DNA of 64,000 nucleotides from Paramuribaculum sp. (GTDB taxonomy: Bacteria > Bacteroidota > Bacteroidia > Bacteroidales > Muribaculaceae). This document shows positions 27,140 through 35,527 of the stretch, piece by piece. The notes under the pieces were generated by a model. That model saw only the letters and a program-made list of their open reading frames with translations, did not search any database and was not told where the DNA came from. The position numbers and the translations under genes were made by a program. The stretch's first letter is position 1. Every line of letters begins with the position of its first letter. The stretch lies in assembly GCA_022511125.1 (NCBI GenBank), contig JAFLSD010000001.1, forward strand, positions 186,001 through 250,000. The letters run 5' to 3'.

Positions 27140-28276
27140 TTAAATGCAGGTCGGGAGAATAGTGAGGAGGCGGCTGAGTGTGTCAGGAAGGGCGTAGGGA
27201 TTATCAGGATGCTGATGACAATATTCTCGGAATTCGGGAGAAAGAGCCTGATTGATTGCAGACGTGATATCTTCAGTATCGGTTCCGCAATGTATCACCG
27301 TAGATCCAAAAGCGCGTCCTTTCTGTCTATTGCCGATGTTAACGGTCGGTATTCCGAACGACGGCGCTTCCGTGAGTCCGCTTGAAGAGTTCCCTATGAC
27401 AGCCGATGCATATCTTAGAGCCGTATAATAGCGTTCACGACCGAGAGACTTGACGGCGACAGAGTTTTCTGAATTCTGACTTACCCATTGTTCTATAAGT
27501 TGTGCCACAGTATCACCCTCTGCATCAGAATTAGGCATCGTGAAAAGTATCTTGTGAGTATCGGTATAATGTGTTAGAGCAGACAGTAAATTTTTTGTCT
27601 GTATGGCTGCTTGTCCCCGTTCCATCGTAGCGGGATGAAAAGTAACAAGCAAAAACCTGTCGGATAATGGGAATCCGATAGATGTCTCGAGAGATTCGAT
27701 AGAAAGAGGGATAAAATGCGAAATATTATCAGCCCCGAGGGCTCCTACATGGAACACCGTGTGCGCCGGTTTTCCCATGACGATTATCCTGCGACGATAT
27801 TCGTCGGTTGAAGTGAAATGCCACGAGGAAAGCATGGTAACAGCGTTACGTATAGCGTCGTCGTTAGCTCCTTCGGTTATCTCACCTCCATACAGATGAG
27901 CTACGGGGATGGAAAAAATGAGTGCGGCCGAAGCTGCGACAAGCATTTCATATCGGTCGCCGAGAATCACAATCAAATCGGGGCTTAAACGCTCCAGAAC
28001 ATCGGCCATTCCTGTCATTTCTTCACCCATGCTTCTAACAATCTGACCCGGTGTGTCTCCTTCACGATTCATCGATATCCGGGCTGAAACCGTCAGACCG
28101 TCTTTTTCGATTTCCGTAACCGTCATGCCATGCGCCGGCGAGAGGTGCATATTGGTAGCGATAATCTGTAATTCAATTGCAGGATCCGCATTGAGCTCTT
28201 TCATCAGTCTGCTCATGATCCCATAATCGGCACGTGTGCCGGTGATAAAACAGATTTTTCGTCTTAGTCCGTTCAT
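27140..28276 (-). CDS. neuC: UDP-N-acetylglucosamine 2-epimerase (hydrolysing), NeuC/LegG type
   Basis: 378 residues. F-I-T-G-T-R-A-D-Y-G-I-M at the N-terminus, the G-D-R-Y-E-M segment, H-L-Y-G-G-E-I-T-E-G and the G-N-S-S-S-G-L-T-E-A segment are those of hydrolysing 2-epimerases that release ManNAc (or a related sugar) and UDP. Its product would be the substrate of the NeuB-type enzyme upstream. The start ATG shares ATGA with the neuB stop. Whether the final sugar is N-acetylneuraminate or a legionaminate-type sugar is undecided. Last gene of the three-gene operon. Confidence 0.88.
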   Translation of the reverse strand: MNGLRRKICFITGTRADYGIMSRLMKELNADPAIELQIIATNMHLSPAHGMTVTEIEKDGLTVSARISMNREGDTPGQIVRSMGEEMTGMADVLERLSPDLIVILGDRYEMLVAASAALIFSIPVAHLYGGEITEGANDDAIRNAVTMLSSWHFTSTDEYRRRIIVMGKPAHTVFHVGALGADNISHFIPLSIESLETSIGFPLSDRFLLVTFHPATMERGQAAIQTKNLLSALTHYTDTHKILFTMPNSDAEGDTVAQLIEQWVSQNSENSVAVKSLGRERYYTALRYASAVIGNSSSGLTEAPSFGIPTVNIGNRQKGRAFGSTVIHCGTDTEDITSAINQALSPEFREYCHQHPDNPYALPDTLSRLLTILPTCI

Positions 28277-29277
28277 TTGATTGTAATCTGTTGGTCCGGC
28301 ATGAAATCTTTTGGAGCTCTCAGCCCTATCACTTCATCCCAAAGCATAGGCGAAATTCCGTCACCGGGGCGTTTGACAGTCAAATTTTCCGCGGTAAAAA
28401 AATCACCTTTGGCTATAGGAACCGCCGCTACGATACTTTTTCGGGCAATAGGCATGTTTTTCCTTTCCGAAGGACTGGGAAATTTTTCGGGAGAGCCCAA
28501 TGCCATTTCTGTGTGTCGGATCGATTCAACCATTCGTTTGAGTTCTTCCGGTGAAAGTGAGGCCAGATGATCTGGCCCGGGTAGAGATTTGTCGATAGTG
28601 AAATGTTTTTCTATGACTTCCGCTCCCATAGCCACTGCCGCTACGGGGATTTCAATACCGGGAGTATGATCGGAGTAACCTACGCGCGTTCCGAATGCTT
28701 CTTTTAATGTGATCATCGCACGGAGATTCACATCGATATATGGTGTCGGGTATTCCGTATTACAATGAAGCAACGTTATTTGCGAGAGAGGAATGCCTCC
28801 GGTTACAAGCACGTTGAGAGCTTCATCGATTTCGCCTAATCGACACATTCCGGTCGACATTATGACCGGCAATCCGGCTTTTGCCACGGCACGAAGATAC
28901 GGCAGATTAGTCACTTCTCCTGAAGGTATCTTCATATAGTCCATCCCGAGGGTTTTGACTATCTCTATAGACTCGAGGTCGAAAGGTGTCGACATGAAAG
29001 GTATCCCGATAGAATCACAATAGGATTTAAGTGGGGCGAATTGTTCTTTACGAAGCATTATTTTCCTCACCATATCGAGTTGGCTTTCTTCTGTACCGGT
29101 ATTTGTTTTTTGATAGTCAGCCTGTTCCGCAAAACAAGATATGACCTTTTCGGGTATACCGGTCTGAAATTTCACATAGTCGGCTCCGGCTTGCTTCGCT
29201 ATATCAGCAAGTCTGCATGCGAGATCAAAATCGCCGTTATGATTCACGCCAGCTTCGGCTATAATTATGACACTCAT
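28273..29277 (-). CDS. neuB: N-acetylneuraminate (or related nonulosonate) synthase
   Basis: 334 residues. A-E-A-G-V-N-H-N-G-D-F and D-Y-V-K-F-Q-T-G open the TIM barrel; L-H-C-N-T-E-Y-P-T-P and G-Y-S-D-H-T-P-G are metal- and phosphoenolpyruvate-binding segments. The last ~60 residues are a SAF/antifreeze-like domain. It condenses phosphoenolpyruvate with an N-acetylhexosamine. ATGA overlaps tie it to the ATP-grasp gene before it and neuC after it. No CMP-sugar synthetase gene (neuA) is in this window. Confidence 0.9.
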   Translation of the reverse strand: MSVIIIAEAGVNHNGDFDLACRLADIAKQAGADYVKFQTGIPEKVISCFAEQADYQKTNTGTEESQLDMVRKIMLRKEQFAPLKSYCDSIGIPFMSTPFDLESIEIVKTLGMDYMKIPSGEVTNLPYLRAVAKAGLPVIMSTGMCRLGEIDEALNVLVTGGIPLSQITLLHCNTEYPTPYIDVNLRAMITLKEAFGTRVGYSDHTPGIEIPVAAVAMGAEVIEKHFTIDKSLPGPDHLASLSPEELKRMVESIRHTEMALGSPEKFPSPSERKNMPIARKSIVAAVPIAKGDFFTAENLTVKRPGDGISPMLWDEVIGLRAPKDFMPDQQITIK

Positions 29278-30218
29278 GTATTTAAATTAAAATTATGGAA
29301 CACTACCTCCTGCATATAACGGGATATAAACGTATCGGGTTTCCAATCGGTTACGCGTGAAACCGGAATCCCGAGCGCCTCTTTCAGAATCATTTCAGGA
29401 ACTCGAGAGCCGGCTGCTATTGAAGCAACAACTCCACCCCCAAGACGAGGATTTACCTCCATCAGTAAAGTTCTCCCATCGGAATCGCGGAGGAATTGCA
29501 ACGTAACGGCTCCTCTGAATTCCAAGGAGGAAAGTACCTTTTCAGACAATGTGATAAGGTCTGTATCGCTGACTGTTACGGTCTTGGTGACCTCGCCTCC
29601 GGCTGTGGCGAGCCTCAAACGTGGAACGACAGAAAGGATTTTCCCATCAGCTCCGATATAGCAATCGACTGTATATTCCTTGGCATCAACGATATATTCC
29701 TGAATAAGATATTTATCCGAATCTTCCACGGGCAGTTCGGATGACCGTTTCACCACGATTATGCCCTGCGAGGCACTTCCTGTACGCGGTTTCCAGATCT
29801 GGGGATAATGCTCTCCAGGCATAAAACGACGAGGGACGGGAATCTCATGTAATCTGAATAAACGGTCCGCTTCAACTTTATCGAACATCTTCCGACATAA
29901 CTCTGGAGAAGATACGGGAATGAACAATCCAGGACAAATCTCACTTAAACGAGAGGCTATTTCAACCGCAGGATCTATAAACGGCAAGACAATTCGTATA
30001 TCATGCTTATAAACCGTTTCTTCAAGATGACTGATGATAGCGGGATCACCACATCGCAAGCCGACTATCACTTCGCCAACCTCCGAAATGGGCACATCTT
30101 TTTCGATTTCGTATGAAAAGATTCTCAGCGTATGACCTAATTCCCCAGCCGCGCTCATCAACCGGCGCGCAAATGAAACGCGCTTTGCACCACCGAGAAA
30201 CAATACTCCGATATCCAT
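29274..30218 (-). CDS. ATP-grasp enzyme of the nonulosonate operon
   Basis: 314 residues from the ATG at 30218; a TTG two codons earlier is less likely. The N-terminal ~100 residues form a Rossmann-like pre-ATP-grasp domain (G-V-L-F-L-G-G-A-K-R). I-W-K-P-R-T-G-S-A-S-Q-G is the ATP-grasp lysine and glycine-rich loop, and L-M-E-V-N-P-R-L-G-G-G carries the magnesium-binding Glu and Asn, as in carbamoyl-phosphate-synthetase-like ATP-grasp proteins. Such enzymes join a carboxylate to an amine or thiol through an acyl phosphate. Its place before neuB and neuC suggests that it tailors the sugar's amine or carboxylate; this is inference. First gene of the operon. Confidence 0.82.
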   Translation of the reverse strand: MDIGVLFLGGAKRVSFARRLMSAAGELGHTLRIFSYEIEKDVPISEVGEVIVGLRCGDPAIISHLEETVYKHDIRIVLPFIDPAVEIASRLSEICPGLFIPVSSPELCRKMFDKVEADRLFRLHEIPVPRRFMPGEHYPQIWKPRTGSASQGIIVVKRSSELPVEDSDKYLIQEYIVDAKEYTVDCYIGADGKILSVVPRLRLATAGGEVTKTVTVSDTDLITLSEKVLSSLEFRGAVTLQFLRDSDGRTLLMEVNPRLGGGVVASIAAGSRVPEMILKEALGIPVSRVTDWKPDTFISRYMQEVVFHNFNLNT

Positions 30219-30240
30219 GATCAAAACTTTGTATGCAGTG

Positions 30241-30248
30241 CAAAATTA
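30241..30248 (-). promoter_or_regulatory. -7 element for the ATP-grasp/neuB/neuC operon
   Basis: CAAAATTA on +, that is TAATTTTG on -, matches TAnnTTTG. The leader to the ATG at 30218 is about 18 bases. It is only 22 bp from the divergent -7 element of the kinase gene. Confidence 0.6.
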
Positions 30249-30270
30249 CTGAAAAATAAGATAAAATTAG

Positions 30271-30278
30271 TATTTTTG
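30271..30278 (+). promoter_or_regulatory. -7 element for kinase paralogue 2
   Basis: TATTTTTG matches TAnnTTTG, with a leader of about 25 bases to the ATG at 30308. Its -33 region would fall on the divergent -7 element at 30241-30248. Confidence 0.58.
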
Positions 30279-30307
30279 CTACTTAATCATAAACGTTTTA
30301 GGAAGTC

Positions 30308-31993
30308 ATGGCTAATCATTTGGAAATCGGTCACATATTGCGAAGCGGAAATTACACGTACGAAATAGAAAAAGTGCTTGGCCAAGGTGGTTTCGGCATT
30401 ACTTATTTAGCGGCAACCACATTGAAAGTCGGTAATGTCAATCTGCGGGTGAGATTCGCCATCAAGGAACATTTCATATCAAGCGATTGTGAACGCGAGG
30501 CATCTTCAAGTCGTGTAATCTATTCCAATCCTGTTAAAGAACGGGTGGAAAGTTCGCGTAAAGATTTTATCGCGGAAGCCAAACGACTTCAGAATGTGGG
30601 AGCGAATCATGAAAACATAGTTAAGGTCAACGAGATATTCGAAGCCAACAATACTGCCTACTACGTTATGGAATATCTCGAAGGTGAATCGTTGCGCGAC
30701 TATATCGGGAAAAACGGTCCATTGAGTCCCGATAAGATGAAGAAACTCATGCTGCCGATAGCCAATGCGGTAGCTGTTCTTCACAGCAATAACATGACCC
30801 ATTTAGACATTAAACCGGACAACATAATGTTGGTTAAGGGAGAAAAAGAAGAAATTCGCCCGGTGCTGATTGATTTCGGATTGTCAAAGCATTACGGGAA
30901 AGACGGAACCCCGACATCCACCATCAACACTTTAGGTTGTTCCGACGGATATTCGCCCATAGAACAATATGCCGGCATCACCACTTTCTCACCTACTGCG
31001 GACATATATGCTTTTGGAGCGACAATGTATTATTGCCTGACCGGGAAAACTCCGAAAAAGGTGACGGAGCTAAAGGACGGCGAGCTGGCTAACGAGCTAA
31101 AAGGGAAAGTGGACTACGATACTTTCGAAGCTGTAAGAAAGGCTACGAGAATGTCGAAATCCGATCGCGAAAACGACATAAACAAACTGTTTTCAAAATC
31201 ATTCTCTTCAGGCGAGAAACCGGTGGGTATTGACGACAACCCGACAGTCGATATAACGGCAGCCGGTTCCAGAGGTGAAGGAACCCGTGTGATAGGGAAG
31301 AAAATACAATCCGGCAAAGGAAAGACACCCGTTTGGAAATACGTCGTTTTCGGAGTTGTAGCCATCATTGTCCTTGGAGTTGGAATCTTGTTTTATTGGG
31401 ATCAAAGAGGAATGAACAATGACTTGCCTTTGGATGATCCTTTTTGGTCATCCGGTAGAGCCGGCAATTATTACTATGTGGACTTAGGTTTACCGAGCGG
31501 TGCGCTATGGGCCGTCACAAATTATGGAGCAGAAATGCCGTGGGAGACCGGGACATACCTTACTGCAGAAGAAGCCGATAATATCATAGAAGTCACCGAT
31601 AAAGGAGTATGGCGCGCACCTACGAAAGAAGAGCTTGATGAGTTGGTAAACTTTACTGTACATTATCCCGGCAGGCTTGAATTTACCAACGGATTGTGGT
31701 TTCAAGGAACCGGCGTTCATTTTGGTCTCTTTCTTCCGGCGGCAGGCTACGAGTTTATGGATAATGTTTCACTTGACGGCAAAGAAGGATGTTATTGGAG
31801 TTCTACAATCGAGACTCCGAATTATGATCCGGATACAGAATCATACGGATTTGGGACAGCCTGGCGTCTTAATTTTACAAAAGATGAGAAAATCGATATA
31901 GGCATAAAGGATTCCAATCTAAAATTCCAAGTACGTCTCGTCCTCGCCGACAGCGTGTCGCAAGAAAACAACCGTCAAATAGAAAAGAAATAA
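30308..31993 (+). CDS. Membrane-anchored Hanks-type Ser/Thr protein kinase, paralogue 2
   Basis: 561 residues. The kinase domain has the G-Q-G-G-F-G loop, F-A-I-K lysine, H-L-D-I-K-P-D-N catalytic segment (again Leu for the usual Arg of HRD) and D-F-G. Long stretches are identical to the kinase at 9775-11301, for instance K-E-H-F-I-S-S-D-C-E-R-E and Y-Y-V-M-E-Y-L-E-G-E-S-L-R. One membrane helix (about 344-364) leads to a ~195-residue exterior domain beginning V-D-L-G-L-P-S-G-A-L-W-A and ending in C-Y-W-S-S-T...W-R-L-N-F, the Fibrobacter-type major paralogous/DUF1566-like domain common in Bacteroidota surface proteins. Its substrate and signal are unknown. It is divergent from the nonulosonate operon. 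Confidence 0.9.
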   Translation: MANHLEIGHILRSGNYTYEIEKVLGQGGFGITYLAATTLKVGNVNLRVRFAIKEHFISSDCEREASSSRVIYSNPVKERVESSRKDFIAEAKRLQNVGANHENIVKVNEIFEANNTAYYVMEYLEGESLRDYIGKNGPLSPDKMKKLMLPIANAVAVLHSNNMTHLDIKPDNIMLVKGEKEEIRPVLIDFGLSKHYGKDGTPTSTINTLGCSDGYSPIEQYAGITTFSPTADIYAFGATMYYCLTGKTPKKVTELKDGELANELKGKVDYDTFEAVRKATRMSKSDRENDINKLFSKSFSSGEKPVGIDDNPTVDITAAGSRGEGTRVIGKKIQSGKGKTPVWKYVVFGVVAIIVLGVGILFYWDQRGMNNDLPLDDPFWSSGRAGNYYYVDLGLPSGALWAVTNYGAEMPWETGTYLTAEEADNIIEVTDKGVWRAPTKEELDELVNFTVHYPGRLEFTNGLWFQGTGVHFGLFLPAAGYEFMDNVSLDGKEGCYWSSTIETPNYDPDTESYGFGTAWRLNFTKDEKIDIGIKDSNLKFQVRLVLADSVSQENNRQIEKK

Positions 31994-32070
31994 GACCAAC
32001 AGATTAATTATAATAAATGTTAAAAAATCGACGGCGTTAAACTTTGTACAGTTTGACATGTCTAATTATC

Positions 32071-32091
32071 AGGAAGCAGAATCTGCTTCCT
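32071..32091 (+). terminator. Hairpin between the kinase and outer-membrane barrel genes
   Basis: AGGAAGCAG and CTGCTTCCT form a perfect 9-bp stem with an AAT loop, followed by CTCTTTTA. It may end the kinase transcript. If the barrel gene starts transcription from the near-match AAACTTTG at 32039-32046, the same hairpin would instead lie in its leader. Confidence 0.6.
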
Positions 32092-32128
32092 CTCTTTTAG
32101 TATTTAACCAATCAGTAAAACGCTCATA

Positions 32129-34993
32129 ATGAAATACTTTTCATTCCGTTTTCTCCTCGTAGGCCTTATGCTCAGTCTTACGGCTGGCATTGTCCTTGCA
32201 TATAACATCCGCGGAGTTATCGCCGACGAAAACGGCGAAACATTACCTTCAGCTACCGTACGACTCCTCAATCAACGTGACTCCGCTTTCGTAAAAGGTG
32301 TTCAGACAAACAACAAAGGCATTTACACCCTCCAGGACATTAACAAAGGGAAATATATTCTCGAAATCTCCTATATCGGCTACTCCAACCGTTTTACCGA
32401 TGTGGAAGTCAACAATTCCAACGTGAGAGTCGACACTATCTTCATGGATGACAGCGGCATTGAGCTTAAGGAAGTGACAATCCGCGGTGTTCGCACGGAA
32501 ATAAAAGTGATGGAGGACACGATAGAATACAACGCCGAGGCCTACAAGACACAACCCAATGCTGTTGTGGAGGATCTCCTGAAACGACTCCCCGGTGTAG
32601 AAGTAGATTCCGAAGGGAAAATTACAGCTAACGGAAAGGAAGTTAAAAAAATTCTTGTTGACGGCAAGGAATTTTTCGCTGACGACCCCAAGGTAGCCTC
32701 CAAAAATCTTCCCGTTGACATGGTCGACAAACTTCAGGTAGTAGACCGCAAAAGCGATCTTGCACGCCTGACCGGTATAGATGACGGCGAGGAAGAAACC
32801 GTAATTAACCTCACGGTTAAGAAAGGCATGAAAAACGGTTATTTCGGAACAGTCGAAGGTGGTTACGGAACCGACAAACGCTATTTAGGCCAATTCAATA
32901 TCAATCGCTTCTGGAATGAAAATCAGGTAACTCTATTGGGGAACTTCAACAATATCAATCAGTTGGGATTTACCGACAGTAACGGCAACCGTTTCCGCCG
33001 CTTCGGAGGCAACAGCGGTCTTACGACTTCGCAGGCTTTGGGTCTGAATTTCAACGTAGGCAATAAGGAAATCTTCAGAGTGGGCGGTAACATCATGTGG
33101 AGCCGCTCCGACCGAAAAGTAATCAGAAGTCAGGAAACCCAATATACATCAATCGATCAGATTTCTTCGGCGGAGCGCGATGCCCGTGACAAAGGAAACA
33201 ATTTCCGTGCTGACTTCAGAATGCAATGGAAGCCCGACTCGTTCAACACACTCGAGTTCCGTCCGAGCGTCTCCTACAATATCAACGACTCATGGAGCGT
33301 GGATTCGACATTGAACATGACAGGCAGCAGGGTAAAGAACAGTCTGAGCTACAACTCAAACAATTCTCACGGCAAATCTATTGAATTCGGCGCAGACCTG
33401 ATTTATAACCATAATTTCAAAAAACATCGCGGCAGATCATTCTCGATCCAAGCGACTTACCGCCATTCCAACATAAGGGAAGACGATAACAGTTTTTCGC
33501 GAAATCTATTTTACATCTTCAACGACTCGATCGATCTGTATGATCAGGTAGGCGACAATCATTCATGGACAGACAATTTCAGCACACGTGTTTCTTGGAC
33601 CGAACCGTTAGGTAATGTCGCCAACGGCCGATTCCTGACATTCGCATATCGTCTGAATTACAGGTGGAACAATGCCGATAATCTCGTTTATGACCATCCG
33701 GTATATTTCGATCCGGACGGAATTCCGCAAATAGATTACTCTACACTTATAGAGAACTTTGATCTGAGTTCACGTTTTAGAAACGATTACTTCAATCAGG
33801 ATATACGATTGGGATTCAAGCAAGTGACGAAAACAATGAACCTCGATGCCGGAATATCGTTCGTGCCACAGATGTCGGAAAGCGAAGATCTGATCAACTC
33901 CGACAAGAACATTCCCAAACGCTGGGTGCTTAATTTCGCACCGTTCCTGCGCTACCGTCACAGGTTCAGCAACACACGTTCGCTCAACATCAATTACCGC
34001 GGTCAATCATCGCAACCGTCGCTTACCCAATTGCAGCCGGTTCCCGATATGTCGGACCCCATGAACATCATTATCGGTAACCCTGATCTTTCTCCAACGT
34101 TCTCACACAACCTGAACGTCAGATTCCAGGATTTCAACCAGCAGAGCCAACGCTCTATCATGGCAATGGCCAATTTACGAATGACTCAGAACTCCATCGT
34201 CTCAATCGTAATGAGAGAACAGTCGGGTGCACAGACTACGGAATACACCAACGTTAACGGCGTTTGGAACGCAAACGGAATGTTTATGATTTCAATGCCT
34301 TTCAGAAACCGTCTGTGGCAATGGTCAAACAATATTTTCATGAACTACAACCAGAACATAGGATTCATCAACGGCGAACGCAACCGAAGCAACTCGCTTA
34401 TGGCGAGAGAAAGCATGTCGCTTTCGTTCCGTCCCGACAATTTAGAGTTCGAACTGCGTCCTTTCTATTCCATACAATCCACCACTAATACCCTTGCTAA
34501 CAGAAACAACGGTGACAACAACGGAAACAACAATAACCGCAATGGAGTGAACAACACACTCGTCCAGTCGTTCGGCGGCAGTTTCTCAGCTTATTACTAT
34601 ACGCCAATAGGTGTAATCCTTAACAGCGACATTACTTTCAACGGCACAAAGGGCTACGCACAGGGCTATAATCAGAACCAATGGATGTGGAACGCTTCGA
34701 TATCCTATCAGTTCCTGAAAGGGAAGTCGATGACTGCAGCGTTCAAAGCCTACGACATTTTGCGTCAGCAGAGTAACATTAGTCGTACCGATAACGGCAC
34801 GAGCATAATCGATACGAGAGTCAACACCCTCGGCCGATATTTCATGTTCAGTCTAAGCTATAAATTCAATACTTTCGGAAAAGGCAATCAACCCCAAGGA
34901 AGAAATAGCGGAGGGCCTGGCGGACCTGGTGGTCCCGGCGGTCCTGGAGGAGGCCCCGGCGGAGGCTTCGGCGGTGGTCGCGGTCCAAGATAA
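32129..34993 (+). CDS. Outer-membrane beta-barrel protein with carboxypeptidase-regulatory-like domain (OMP_b-brl_3 type)
   Basis: 954 residues. Signal peptide about 1-24; a carboxypeptidase-regulatory-like beta sandwich about 26-105 (G-V-I-A-D-E-N-G-E-T-L-P-S-A-T-V); a plug-like domain about 110-225 (L-K-R-L-P-G-V-E-V-D, then K-I-L-V-D-G-K-E-F-F-A-D-D-P); and a long barrel of alternating aromatic strands. This is the layout of TonB-receptor relatives of the outer-membrane beta-barrel family PF14905. I see no TonB box and no SusD partner. A loop is very Asn-rich (about 790-815) and the last ~30 residues are almost all Gly, Pro and Arg, beginning G-G-P-G-G-P, which is unusual for a barrel that normally ends in an aromatic strand. 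Cargo is unknown. Confidence 0.88.
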   Translation: MKYFSFRFLLVGLMLSLTAGIVLAYNIRGVIADENGETLPSATVRLLNQRDSAFVKGVQTNNKGIYTLQDINKGKYILEISYIGYSNRFTDVEVNNSNVRVDTIFMDDSGIELKEVTIRGVRTEIKVMEDTIEYNAEAYKTQPNAVVEDLLKRLPGVEVDSEGKITANGKEVKKILVDGKEFFADDPKVASKNLPVDMVDKLQVVDRKSDLARLTGIDDGEEETVINLTVKKGMKNGYFGTVEGGYGTDKRYLGQFNINRFWNENQVTLLGNFNNINQLGFTDSNGNRFRRFGGNSGLTTSQALGLNFNVGNKEIFRVGGNIMWSRSDRKVIRSQETQYTSIDQISSAERDARDKGNNFRADFRMQWKPDSFNTLEFRPSVSYNINDSWSVDSTLNMTGSRVKNSLSYNSNNSHGKSIEFGADLIYNHNFKKHRGRSFSIQATYRHSNIREDDNSFSRNLFYIFNDSIDLYDQVGDNHSWTDNFSTRVSWTEPLGNVANGRFLTFAYRLNYRWNNADNLVYDHPVYFDPDGIPQIDYSTLIENFDLSSRFRNDYFNQDIRLGFKQVTKTMNLDAGISFVPQMSESEDLINSDKNIPKRWVLNFAPFLRYRHRFSNTRSLNINYRGQSSQPSLTQLQPVPDMSDPMNIIIGNPDLSPTFSHNLNVRFQDFNQQSQRSIMAMANLRMTQNSIVSIVMREQSGAQTTEYTNVNGVWNANGMFMISMPFRNRLWQWSNNIFMNYNQNIGFINGERNRSNSLMARESMSLSFRPDNLEFELRPFYSIQSTTNTLANRNNGDNNGNNNNRNGVNNTLVQSFGGSFSAYYYTPIGVILNSDITFNGTKGYAQGYNQNQWMWNASISYQFLKGKSMTAAFKAYDILRQQSNISRTDNGTSIIDTRVNTLGRYFMFSLSYKFNTFGKGNQPQGRNSGGPGGPGGPGGPGGGPGGGFGGGRGPR

Positions 34994-35002
34994 AGAAATC
35001 TG

Positions 35003-35515
35003 TTACGGTAGCAGGGCTACTGCTATATATGGGGTGCTTCCTCTCCATGGAAGCGCCCCATTATATTTTTCGTAAACTATCGTCACTTTTTTGCCGGTAC
35101 CTTCCAATGACTGAAGTTGCCGCGCAAGCTTCTCGTCGGTTATAGAGAAAGTGAAATCGCGGCGGTATACATCGTGCGAATCGGCCACGGGAGTCTCACT
35201 TATCATCTCACCCTCATAAGTCTTGAATAGTAATCCCCTTTTTTCAACCGTCGTGATGTAACCGGATATCCTCGCATCGGCTATATATGGGTTGAAATAA
35301 TGAAAATATATGTACACCCCTATAGCAATCACGCACACGATAACAATCTTGGTCATGAACCGGCTTCTGTGTCTCCGGCTTTTTCCTGTCTGACGCCGAT
35401 GATCGTCATCGTCAGGATTTTCAAAATCGATTATCCTTCTATTCGACGATGAATCGTTCTTATTCTCGTCGTCATATTCATTGAGGAAATAATCTTCGTG
35501 ACTGTCAAAATCCAT
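35003..35515 (-). CDS. Single-pass membrane protein of unknown function
   Basis: 170 residues. The first ~53 are very polar, rich in Asp, Asn, Ser, Arg and His; one membrane helix follows (about 56-75, V-I-V-C-V-I-A-I-G-V-Y-I-Y-F); the rest is a small periplasmic domain of mixed strands (R-I-S-G-Y-I-T-T-V-E-K-R-G-L-L-F-K-T-Y-E-G). Similar 6-kDa-tail proteins sit near flippase-type genes in other Bacteroidota, but I do not recognise the family firmly. It follows the UPF0104 gene by 12 bp and probably shares its transcript. Its last codons contain the terminator hairpin of the opposite gene. Confidence 0.75.
   Translation of the reverse strand: MDFDSHEDYFLNEYDDENKNDSSSNRRIIDFENPDDDDHRRQTGKSRRHRSRFMTKIVIVCVIAIGVYIYFHYFNPYIADARISGYITTVEKRGLLFKTYEGEMISETPVADSHDVYRRDFTFSITDEKLARQLQSLEGTGKKVTIVYEKYNGALPWRGSTPYIAVALLP
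35029..35061 (+). terminator. Terminator hairpin embedded in the end of the opposite gene
   Basis: TGGGGTGCTTCC (35030-35041) pairs with GGAAGCGCCCCA (35049-35060) with one G-T pair, extended by one A-T pair, then TATATTTTT on the + strand. It should end the barrel-gene transcript although it lies inside the coding end of the gene at 35003-35515. Confidence 0.7.
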
Positions 35516-35527
35516 AATGAGCCAGAT

